Source: JAKVAV01 sp047632755 (GTDB lineage Bacteria; Bacteroidota; Bacteroidia; Flavobacteriales_D; Cryomorphaceae). Taken from it: 64,000 nucleotides of DNA. Positions within the stretch are counted from its first letter, which is position 1. Every line of letters starts with the position of its first letter. The translations under genes and the position numbers were made by a program. The stretch covers positions 7,455-71,454 of the forward strand of contig JBLIDT010000014.1 of assembly GCA_047632755.1 (NCBI GenBank). Reading direction: 5' to 3'. A model generated the notes under the pieces. That model worked only from the letters and a program-made list of their open reading frames with translations. It had not been told where the DNA came from and did no database searches. Below are positions 34,286 through 41,483 of this stretch, piece by piece.

Positions 34286-35077
34286 CTACTCTGTTTCTAT
34301 AAAATATTTAGGCGCTAATAAATCGCTTTTGTCAGCTTCTATAAATTTGAAATTGCTCAACTCAGCACTTCCCAATTGGCGCGTAAGACCAGAGTCCTTT
34401 CGCCATTCCCAAAATTGCCATGAATGGGCAAGTGCTATTCCATCTACATCTTTGTAATCGTGGTAAGAAATGGCGTGTGGATCCTCTTCGGCTTCTTCAA
34501 CGGTGGAACCACCTGCAGTTACGATGTAGGCGGCTACTTCCATGAGGTTCGATTCTGGACTGGAATAGGTAATGTACCAGTCATCGGGAGCATCACCCAC
34601 ACCATCGCCGAAAGTGAGCTTCTGGGAATTATAAACATTGCCTTTCAAGTTGGCCTCGGTTACTTCAGACCAATTGGTGCCTGGGTCGCTCAGCTTGTAT
34701 GGAAATAAGAAGAAATACGACCAGGTGTATGCCGCAAAGCGCGCGCTTACAGTATTTTCCGTTTCAGGAGAAACAAAGACTTTGTTCTGATCGAAGTAAA
34801 GGTCTTTTCCATTTTTGTAAGAAATATAGCCTCTTGAAGAATTTGTTGCCAATGTCATACTTCCGTTCAATCTTTCTGTTCCGCCAAATTTCAAGATGAT
34901 GTCGAATTGCACCACATCTTTCGACAGAAAGTCTTGTTTTGAATGGGCTTCCTCGATTTTTTGGATTGGGTTTAATTCTACTTTTTCTTTTGGAGGCGCT
35001 GTTTCCAATTCAGCGGGTTGTGTTTGTGTACAGGAAATCAAAACCACAGCAAAGACAAGATAGATGAGTTTTTTCAT
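34286..35077 (-). CDS. Lipoprotein, DUF6503-like
   Basis: A 263-residue lipoprotein (signal ending VVLISC, Cys16) with a Pro/Glu-rich linker (to about 35) and a beta-rich body. Phrases such as FDIILKFGGTERLNG, NGKDLYFDQNKVF, AAYTWSYFFLFPYKLSDPG and a final SWQFWEWR resemble the DUF6503 family of Bacteroidota, whose fold recalls LolA/outer-membrane lipoprotein sorting proteins. No catalytic site is recognised. It probably sits in the periplasm or on the inner leaflet of the outer membrane. Single gene, convergent with DUF4442. Confidence 0.72.
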   Translation of the reverse strand: MKKLIYLVFAVVLISCTQTQPAELETAPPKEKVELNPIQKIEEAHSKQDFLSKDVVQFDIILKFGGTERLNGSMTLATNSSRGYISYKNGKDLYFDQNKVFVSPETENTVSARFAAYTWSYFFLFPYKLSDPGTNWSEVTEANLKGNVYNSQKLTFGDGVGDAPDDWYITYSSPESNLMEVAAYIVTAGGSTVEEAEEDPHAISYHDYKDVDGIALAHSWQFWEWRKDSGLTRQLGSAELSNFKFIEADKSDLLAPKYFIETE

Positions 35078-35212
35078 AGCTGCAAAGATAGGGGATAGAG
35101 CCTGCTGGCAGCCGACACTTTGGACGGTTTTAACAGTCGAATTTGAATCGTTCTTGGTTCTAAATTTTGACAGTAGGATTTTGTCACTTAGATTTATGAC
35201 AATACGAGACCG

Positions 35213-35800
35213 ATGAAAAAATCCGAAATAATTCTTGCAAGCCTAGTTCTTGTAGCACTAATCATGAAGTACTTCATGATTCCTTTTGGTGGCGTTCTTT
35301 TCGTTCTTTCGATTTCGGGATTGGCCATCTACTTTTACCCAATTTTCGCACTTACAGTATCTGGAAATTCTCTTAAAACACTTTTTTCGGGAGCTAAATC
35401 AAGAGGGCCATTTTTCTATGCTCTTGCAACGGGCATTGGACTTGACGCGATCCTTGTGGGGCTCCTTTTTAAAGTTCAAATGTGGCCCATGTCAAGTAGC
35501 TTGATTCTTCTCGGCCTTTTTTCAGCTGTTTTGCTGATGGCGATTAACGCCATTCGCTTCAAGAAAACAAAGGAGGCTGTTTTCAAGGCATTGATGATTC
35601 GATGCTCAATTGGTTTTTTCGTGGGGTTTGTGACATTTCTGATTCCAAATAGTTCATTTATAGAGCACTATTACGGCGATCATCCCGAATATATGGAAGC
35701 TTATAAGTGCTGGGAAGCAAACCCTAACGACCCAAGGGCGATTGAGGAACTTCAAAAAGAGCAAATGAAGTTTTATGAAGATGATTCCAATTCCAACTAA
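35213..35800 (+). CDS. Multi-pass membrane protein, unknown (GldL-like in outline)
   Basis: A 195-residue protein with about five membrane segments (roughly 7-22, 25-45, 66-84, 91-108 and 125-143) and a soluble acidic tail (about 150-195) containing HPEYMEAYKCWEANPNDPRA. The first segment pair with MKYFMIPFGGVLF recalls the GldL-related membrane proteins of Bacteroidota, but the similarity is only of pattern and I would not assign it to the gliding motor. The gene is monocistronic and convergent with the DUF6134-like gene. Confidence 0.68.
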   Translation: MKKSEIILASLVLVALIMKYFMIPFGGVLFVLSISGLAIYFYPIFALTVSGNSLKTLFSGAKSRGPFFYALATGIGLDAILVGLLFKVQMWPMSSSLILLGLFSAVLLMAINAIRFKKTKEAVFKALMIRCSIGFFVGFVTFLIPNSSFIEHYYGDHPEYMEAYKCWEANPNDPRAIEELQKEQMKFYEDDSNSN

Positions 35801-35823
35801 TCTCCCACCTATATGCTTTAGGG

Positions 35824-36447
35824 TTAATCTCTTTCGAATTCTGAGGCATCTTTCACTCGATAGATATACAATTCGGGAACGTAGGGTCTTACCAACTCTA
35901 TGTGGTCCAACGCTCCTTCGGGAGAGTAGATGTATGTGCTTACGCTTCTGCTGTTTTCATTTTCAGTGAGCGCATATTTTCGTAAACCTTCAAGATCCAC
36001 TTCCTTCATTTCGCCCTCGGTTTCTGAGAGACTCATTGATTCGCCAATAGGTTCGTGAAAATAAAGCTTTGCCGAACTCGATCGGATGCCATCCGAATAG
36101 ATCTTGGTCTCGTGACCGTCTTTTTCTATGGTATACAGTCCATTGCCTTTCTCAATCTTGGTGTCGGAATAAACATTGCCATTGAGGTAAAGTGTAGCAG
36201 AGGAATAAATGAGAATCCCATCTTTGAAGACCGCCTGAATCTCGTTGGTCATTTGAATCTTGAAGAGGATGCGAATAGAGACATCTGACGAAATCTCATA
36301 TTTAACGACATTGCCTTCATCTTTTTTTGTGGCTACGATGTATCCCACATCTTTTTTGTCTGATGTGACCTTGTAGTGCCCCTCATATGCTTGTCCTTCT
36401 GCAAAGCTCGCAATCAGTAAGAGGATAATTAGCAGGCCGTTTTGCAT
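35824..36447 (-). CDS. Secreted protein, DUF6134-like
   Basis: A 207-residue protein with a signal peptide (about 1-18, FAEGQ). The body is built of beta strands with regular alternation (YEGHYKVTSDKKDVGYIVAT, IRILFKIQMTNEIQAVFKDG, ATLYLNGNVYSDTKIEKGNG), which fits the DUF6134 family, predicted periplasmic beta-sheet proteins of Bacteroidota. No active-site motif is recognised. It follows, on the same strand, the broken response regulator region downstream of it, with no close partner gene. Confidence 0.68.
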   Translation of the reverse strand: MQNGLLIILLLIASFAEGQAYEGHYKVTSDKKDVGYIVATKKDEGNVVKYEISSDVSIRILFKIQMTNEIQAVFKDGILIYSSATLYLNGNVYSDTKIEKGNGLYTIEKDGHETKIYSDGIRSSSAKLYFHEPIGESMSLSETEGEMKEVDLEGLRKYALTENENSRSVSTYIYSPEGALDHIELVRPYVPELYIYRVKDASEFERD

Positions 36448-36498
36448 GTGTATACTTTTCTTAATTAAGATTAGCTAATAACCATACGAAGCAGCTGG

Positions 36499-36900
36499 CT
36501 AAAGGTTAAAACTTTCGATATCATCCTTTGCAAGAGGTTTCTGCAGATACCCCTTGATCGAATCGTAGGAAAACGCCCTAGTTTTATCCTTTGGGTTGAT
36601 GCTGGAGCTTAATAAAACCACGCGACTTTTGTGAAATGAAATGTTTTTATCCTCAATAAAATCTAAAACTTCCCACCCGTCTCTTTGAGGCATATTTATA
36701 TCCAATATAATCAAATCAGGTTCGTCGAAGCTAAGATTCCCTTTCTCTGAAAGTTCTCTAATCAATTTAAAGCCGTCAGTAAACTCTCTTTAGGAGCTAA
36801 ATAACTCTGTGCGCTCAAGCGTTTTCTTAATTAATAGCCTAGATATTGGATCATCATCTACAATCCAAACAGACTTCAGTATTTTAATGGGCTCTGGCAC
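36499..36900 (-). pseudogene. Response regulator receiver domain with an in-frame stop
   Basis: The frame encodes a complete receiver domain: SVWIVDDDPISRLLI with the acidic pocket, LIILDINMPQRDGWEVLDFI with the phospho-acceptor Asp, VVLLSSSINP with the Ser switch residue and GYLQKPLAKDD with the conserved Lys. It is broken by TAA at 36790-36792, after ERTELFSS. There is no ATG at the beginning; GTG at 36898-36900 or an upstream codon would be the start. The piece after the stop still looks unmutated, so the loss is probably recent. It is not joined to an output domain. Confidence 0.75.
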
Positions 36901-36985
36901 AAAGAGATCATTGATTTAAATAACTAAAGAAAAAGGTAGGAATATTTCTCCTTTCGATATTTAAAAAAGTGGCAAGCGGATATAT

Positions 36986-37657
36986 TTATTGGGTCATAGG
37001 ACTTACTAAAAGCCTTTTTGTAGCCTCAGCACTGAGGACTATACGTTTATTTTCAGAATGACCGATTTCCATCGTCTTGTCGAAGTTCTCTACTTTGTAA
37101 ATCTCGATGAGACTTCCCAATTCGATTTCCTTGCTGTTAAGGAACTCCAAAAACTCTTTCGAACTGTCATTTAATCCTTTTATCACAACTCGTTGGCCTT
37201 CTCTCATCGAAGAGAGAGGGCTGTAATTGTGTTCATGGATTTTTCCATTTTTATCTGGAATAGGTGAGCCGTGGGGGTCTGTAATGGGTGAGCCCAAAAT
37301 CTCATCCATACGATTGAAAAAACCAGGCGAGTGAATGTGTTCAATTTGTTCAGCTATTTCATGAACTTCTTCCCAGCCAAAACCCATTTTCTCAACGAGG
37401 TACATTTCAGTGAGCCGGTGCTTTCTGATGATGGAAGCGGCTAGCTCCATCCCTTTTAAGGTAATTCTGATAGGTCGATACTTTTTGTAGTCAACCCATT
37501 CTTTTTCACTCAAACGTTTCACCATACTATTGGTGGTAGGATTACTTACGTTCAAAGCTTGACTCAGATCGGAGACGCTCACCTCATTCTTTTCATTTGC
37601 CAATGAGAAAAGAGCTTTGAGGTAGTTTTCTTCGGTGGGTGAGGCCTTCTTTTTCAT
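36986..37657 (-). CDS. DtxR/MntR family metal-dependent transcriptional repressor
   Basis: A 223-residue regulator with an N-terminal winged helix (TEENYLKALFSLANEKNEVS, then VSDLSQALNVSNPTTNSMVK), a dimerisation and metal-binding domain (about 75-145; WEEVHEIAEQIEHIHSPGF carries the Glu/His ligands) and a C-terminal FeoA/SH3-like domain (about 150-223). Family members sense Fe(II) or Mn(II) and repress uptake or iron-using genes. It starts two bases after the stop of the acyl-ACP desaturase, a di-iron enzyme, so both are probably one transcript and the desaturase may be under its control. Confidence 0.9.
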   Translation of the reverse strand: MKKKASPTEENYLKALFSLANEKNEVSVSDLSQALNVSNPTTNSMVKRLSEKEWVDYKKYRPIRITLKGMELAASIIRKHRLTEMYLVEKMGFGWEEVHEIAEQIEHIHSPGFFNRMDEILGSPITDPHGSPIPDKNGKIHEHNYSPLSSMREGQRVVIKGLNDSSKEFLEFLNSKEIELGSLIEIYKVENFDKTMEIGHSENKRIVLSAEATKRLLVSPMTQ

Positions 37658-37659
37658 AA

Positions 37660-38634
37660 CTATTTAAGCCATTTAAATTGATGTCTTTCTTGCGGAATTT
37701 TCGATCGGCGAGTAACGGCCTCAAGTCTGGCTGGAAGTTTTAAGAGATATTCTCGCATTCTCTCAGCATCTTCGTCTAAACCTCTGCGGTTTTCTATATC
37801 CCACCGGTTGAGTAGCTTTTTGAGTATAAATACATAGTCATCGCCTGTATATATCTCCAACCTGGCTGCAGAATTAGAGAAGTGCTCAAAAAGTTCACCT
37901 TGCGGGGTATGAGATTCACGCATCATATGACCAGGCATTAGGATTCCGTGTTTCATCATCGCCCCAAATGCACGCATAACATCAGAGGGATTGTATTCGA
38001 AAAGTAGACTAATGAAATCCATGTATGCATTTGCGTGACGCATCTCGTCTGCTGCAATGGCTGCGCAAATTTTCGCTAAAGGGGCATTCCCTTGCTTTTT
38101 GCATGCCGTCGCCACTCGCCTGTGAGTGATGTTGGTGGCTAGTTCTTGGAAGGAGGTGTAAACAAAACTTTTGTACAGACTATGTTCCATTCCCACAAAG
38201 AATCCATCCTGAAGAAGGTACTGAATGGTGATTTGAAATTCCTTCATATCTACTCTTCCAGAAAGGTATAAGTAAGTATTGAGCAAATCTCCGTGTCGAT
38301 TTTCTTCTGCCGTCCAGCCTCGCAGCCATCTTGCCCATGAATTGGAATTCTTCTGGTCAAACCCTTCGGTTTGCATCAACCATGTTTGATAGGTTGGAAG
38401 CGCCTCTTCAGTTACCGTGTCTCCTGCTAAGACCGAGAAGAGATCATACTCTAGAGCTTGAGATAATTCTTGAATTTCTGTAACTTCAAATTGAAAATTT
38501 TCACTTTGGCTGTCTGGCAAATAGTCTGCAGGCTGCCACATGTCTTCAGGCTTTTGTAGGAATTGATCGACGACGTGGAGCGCCTTTGGCTCTGCGTCCT
38601 TCATTATTTCAATTACCTCGAGGATCTTGAACAT
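37660..38634 (-). CDS. Acyl-[acyl-carrier-protein] desaturase
   Basis: A 324-residue soluble di-iron desaturase introducing double bonds into ACP-bound fatty acids. The ferritin-like iron ligands are in TAEENRHGDLLNTYL and IAADEMRHANAYMDF, the two EExxH-type motifs. The frame is open to a GTG at 38682, but that codon lies inside a terminator-like hairpin; ATG at 38632-38634 (MFKILEVIEIMKDAEPKA) matches the usual family start, followed by WQPADYLPDSQSENF. It is the first gene of a two-gene operon with the DtxR-type repressor. Likely role: membrane fluidity adjustment with iron-dependent control. Confidence 0.88.
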   Translation of the reverse strand: MFKILEVIEIMKDAEPKALHVVDQFLQKPEDMWQPADYLPDSQSENFQFEVTEIQELSQALEYDLFSVLAGDTVTEEALPTYQTWLMQTEGFDQKNSNSWARWLRGWTAEENRHGDLLNTYLYLSGRVDMKEFQITIQYLLQDGFFVGMEHSLYKSFVYTSFQELATNITHRRVATACKKQGNAPLAKICAAIAADEMRHANAYMDFISLLFEYNPSDVMRAFGAMMKHGILMPGHMMRESHTPQGELFEHFSNSAARLEIYTGDDYVFILKKLLNRWDIENRRGLDEDAERMREYLLKLPARLEAVTRRSKIPQERHQFKWLK

Positions 38635-38673
38635 GGCCAAAGATGCTCTTATTCCTGAAAACTGACAAAAGAA

Positions 38674-38800
38674 AAAGCCCACAAAATTGAGGGCTCACGC
38701 TAGAGTATTTGGTTTTCCCTGGTGATTGTTTACCTAAACATGTTGGAGATAATCTCCAGTTTACATTGGAAAGGGGGGGTAAATGACCAAAACAAAGTTA
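38674..38800 (-). promoter_or_regulatory. Promoter and structured leader of the desaturase-repressor operon
   Basis: On the minus strand an exact -7 box TAACTTTG lies at 38793-38800. Downstream are a perfect 15-base palindrome TGGAGATTATCTCCA (38744-38758), a 14-base palindrome TGTTTAGGTAAACA (38727-38740) and a 5-base hairpin AGCCC/GGGCT (38676-38695) followed by five T, before the ATG at 38634. The palindromes may be repressor operators or RNA hairpins, and the last hairpin could terminate transcription early. This accounts for most of the 343-base gap to the rhodanese gene. Confidence 0.6.
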
Positions 38801-38977
38801 AATGCCTTTTGAGTTTCCTATAAATCACACGAGCAGTATTCTGAGAAGGCCAATAAACTAAGGGTAAATTCTAAATGTTTGATGCCATATCTCGATTTTT
38901 TGTGAATAGAGCGAGTTGGTCAACTTTTCCACTGCAATTCTCTCTGATTTTGAAATCTTCATACCTTGGCGGAAACA

Positions 38978-39493
38978 ATGATTAAAACCAAGTATATTCT
39001 AATGCTTCTAGCGTTTTTTATGATCTCGCTTTCAAAGGGCCAAAACAAATGGGGTTTTGAAACAATGGTCAAAACGATGCTGACGAATCAAGTCGATACC
39101 ATTTCCTCGCAAGCGCTTTCAGAGATGCTTAAAAATGAGACGGTATTGCTCTTGGATTCTAGGGAACAAGCAGAATATAGCGTGAGCCACCTGCAAGGAG
39201 CAAAATGCATAGGGTATAAGGCTCCTAATTACGATTTATTAGAAAGCACAGACAAATCAAAACCAGTAGTTATTTATTGCTCAATTGGTAAGAGGAGTGA
39301 AGACATCGGAATGGAGCTTCAAAAACGTGGTTTTACGAACGTATACAATCTATTTGGCGGAATTTTCGATTGGACAAATCGGGGATACCCTGTTTTGGAT
39401 TCTAAAGGAAATGAAGTGAGAAAAGTACATCCCTTCAGCACTAGCTGGGGAGTTTGGTTAAATAATTACGAAAAAGAGTATGGTACAGAATAA
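38978..39493 (+). CDS. Exported rhodanese-like sulfurtransferase
   Basis: A 171-residue protein with a signal peptide (about 1-21, ISLSKG) and one rhodanese domain (about 45-145). LLLDSREQAEYSVSHLQGAK is the CH2-type signature and VVIYCSIGKRSEDIG carries the active cysteine in a six-residue loop. Rhodaneses transfer sulfane sulfur; an exported single-domain form may act on sulfur or arsenic compounds in the periplasm. An upstream TTG start at 38966 is possible, but the ATG at 38978 directly begins the signal peptide. It overlaps the following DUF2064 gene by 14 bases. Confidence 0.87.
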   Translation: MIKTKYILMLLAFFMISLSKGQNKWGFETMVKTMLTNQVDTISSQALSEMLKNETVLLLDSREQAEYSVSHLQGAKCIGYKAPNYDLLESTDKSKPVVIYCSIGKRSEDIGMELQKRGFTNVYNLFGGIFDWTNRGYPVLDSKGNEVRKVHPFSTSWGVWLNNYEKEYGTE

Positions 39494-40085
39494 CTTGTTG
39501 ATGGTTTTTGCAAAGAACCCTGAATTGGGCAAGGTGAAAACCAGGCTTGCAAAGACCGTGGGCGACCGAAAGGCCCTTGAAATCTATCTTAAATTATTGG
39601 ATCATACCTATACGGTCGCAAACAAGACTTTTGCGGATAAGGCTATTTTCTATTCCAACAAAATTGAGGAGTTTGACATTTTGGATTATTACAAATTCCC
39701 TAAGTTCCTGCAGAAAGGAGACGACTTAGGGGAGAGAATGGATCGTGCTTTTGGAGAGGCTTTTGCCCAAAACTATGACAAGGTGGTCATCATTGGGTCA
39801 GACTGTTACGACTTAACTGCAGAAATTATAGAGGATGCTTTCAATCTACTGAATGATCACAATGTTGTAATAGGTCCAGCACTGGATGGGGGATACTACC
39901 TCTTGGGTATGGATAGGCATTATTCGCACCTTTTCAGAGATAAGAAATGGTCTACACCTGATGTGCTCTTGGATACGATTTTGGATACAAAAAAGCTCAA
40001 ATTGAGCTATACACTTTTGCCAACTCTGACGGATGTGGATGAAGAAAAAGACCTTGGGGCATTAAGGGATTTAATAGCCAATTGA
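39480..40085 (+). CDS. DUF2064 / TIGR04282 family glycosyltransferase-like protein
   Basis: A 201-residue GT-A-like protein. LMVFAKNPELGKVKTRLAKT at the N-terminus is the nucleotide-binding signature of the family, followed by VVIIGSDCYDLTAE with the DxD-like Asp pair and VVIGPALDGGYYLLGM. Members have been proposed to take part in arsenosugar synthesis, and a link to sulfur/arsenic chemistry is supported here by the overlapping rhodanese gene; no radical SAM arsenosugar gene is present nearby. Starts with ATG inside the rhodanese stop region. Confidence 0.87.
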   Translation: MVQNNLLMVFAKNPELGKVKTRLAKTVGDRKALEIYLKLLDHTYTVANKTFADKAIFYSNKIEEFDILDYYKFPKFLQKGDDLGERMDRAFGEAFAQNYDKVVIIGSDCYDLTAEIIEDAFNLLNDHNVVIGPALDGGYYLLGMDRHYSHLFRDKKWSTPDVLLDTILDTKKLKLSYTLLPTLTDVDEEKDLGALRDLIAN

Positions 40086-40208
40086 ATAGTGATTGAGGCT
40101 CATCGATTAATGTTATAAGATAATTATAGTTATTATTACCAGTTGATTAAGGATTTCATATAAAGTTTTCATTCACTTTAGTAGTGGTTTTGCCTAAGAA
40201 GGTCATTC

Positions 40209-41483
40209 ATGAATATATCGGATAGTTCTATTCCCAGAATTGTAATTATTGGAGGTGGATTCGGGGGCCTTCAGCTCATTAAAAATTTGCCACAGGGAAA
40301 GTTTCAGATCGTATTAATCGACAAGCACAATTACCATACGTTTCAGCCTTTGCTTTACCAAGTTGCTACTGCAGGGCTGGAGCCCGATAGTATTGCTTAT
40401 CCCCTGAGAAAGATCTTTAAAAACCGAGGCGATTTTTTCTTTCGTTTAGCTGAGGTGATATCAATCGATACCGATCATAAGGAAATCCATACTTCTTCGG
40501 GAGACCTGGAATATGATCACTTAGTTTTAGCTACGGGCACTGTGACTAACTTCTTCGGCAATGAAACCATTGCAGCAAAGAGTATGGGGATGAAAACAGT
40601 ACCCGAAGCATTGAATATTCGTTCATTGCTTTTAGAAAATTTTGAAGCTGCGCTGCTCACCGATGATTTGAAAGAACGGGAAAGCTTGATGAATGTAGTG
40701 ATTGTCGGTGCTGGACCCACTGGTGTCGAGCTAGCAGGAGCCATTGCCGAACTTCGGAACCACGTTCTTCCAAAAGATTATCCAGATCTTGATTTTCGCC
40801 GCATGAGTATTCATCTGGTGGAGGGAACAGGTAAAGTCCTACCCCCGATGTCGGAAGGGTCATCGAAAAAAGCGCAGGAATTTCTAGAAGGTATTGGGGT
40901 TCAGATTTGGTTAAACACCAAAGTGGAGGATTACGACGGTAGAATCATCACCACATCGGGGAAGCCTATGTCGACCCAGACGCTGATATGGGCTGCAGGG
41001 GTTCAATGCAAGCCGCCTGAGGGTATTTCGGGAGACGACCTCGTTCGTGGAAATCGAATTCGCGTCAATCGATTTAATCAAGTTGAAGGAAAAGCTGGGC
41101 TTTACGCTATTGGAGATTTAGCCTACATGGAAACGGAAAACTTCCCGAAAGGGCATCCGCAAGTTGCTCAACCTGCCATCCAGCAGGGTAGGCTTCTGGC
41201 TAAGAATCTCAACCGAACATTGAAAGGGCAAGAGTGGAAGCCCTTTGAATACACTGACCTCGGCTCTATGGCCACAATTGGTCGTACTAGAGCAGTAGCT
41301 GATCTTCCAAAATTCAAGACGCAAGGCGCTTTTGCTTGGTTTATCTGGATGTTCGTCCATTTAATGTCCTTAGTCGGCTTTAGAAACAGGGTAGTGGTAT
41401 TCGTAAATTGGACCTACAACTTCTTCAATTACAATCGAGATATTAGATTAATTATCAGGCCCTTCAAGAACCGATCACAATAA
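40209..41483 (+). CDS. Type II NADH:quinone oxidoreductase (NDH-2)
   Basis: A 424-residue FAD enzyme passing electrons from NADH to quinone without proton pumping. The N-terminal FAD site is IVIIGGGFGGLQLIK (about 10-24) and FQPLLYQVATAGLEPD is the typical NDH-2 loop. The NADH site is VVIVGAGPTGVELAGAIAEL (about 162-181), and YAIGDLAYME closes the FAD domain. The C-terminal part (about 370-424) has amphipathic and hydrophobic segments for membrane contact. It is monocistronic and its last 20 bases overlap the convergent BNR-repeat gene. Confidence 0.93.
   Translation: MNISDSSIPRIVIIGGGFGGLQLIKNLPQGKFQIVLIDKHNYHTFQPLLYQVATAGLEPDSIAYPLRKIFKNRGDFFFRLAEVISIDTDHKEIHTSSGDLEYDHLVLATGTVTNFFGNETIAAKSMGMKTVPEALNIRSLLLENFEAALLTDDLKERESLMNVVIVGAGPTGVELAGAIAELRNHVLPKDYPDLDFRRMSIHLVEGTGKVLPPMSEGSSKKAQEFLEGIGVQIWLNTKVEDYDGRIITTSGKPMSTQTLIWAAGVQCKPPEGISGDDLVRGNRIRVNRFNQVEGKAGLYAIGDLAYMETENFPKGHPQVAQPAIQQGRLLAKNLNRTLKGQEWKPFEYTDLGSMATIGRTRAVADLPKFKTQGAFAWFIWMFVHLMSLVGFRNRVVVFVNWTYNFFNYNRDIRLIIRPFKNRSQ

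Noticed and set aside
38635..38682. Longer N-terminus of the acyl-ACP desaturase beginning with GTG at 38682
   Set aside because: The codon lies in a hairpin followed by a T-run and the added residues do not resemble the family N-terminus.
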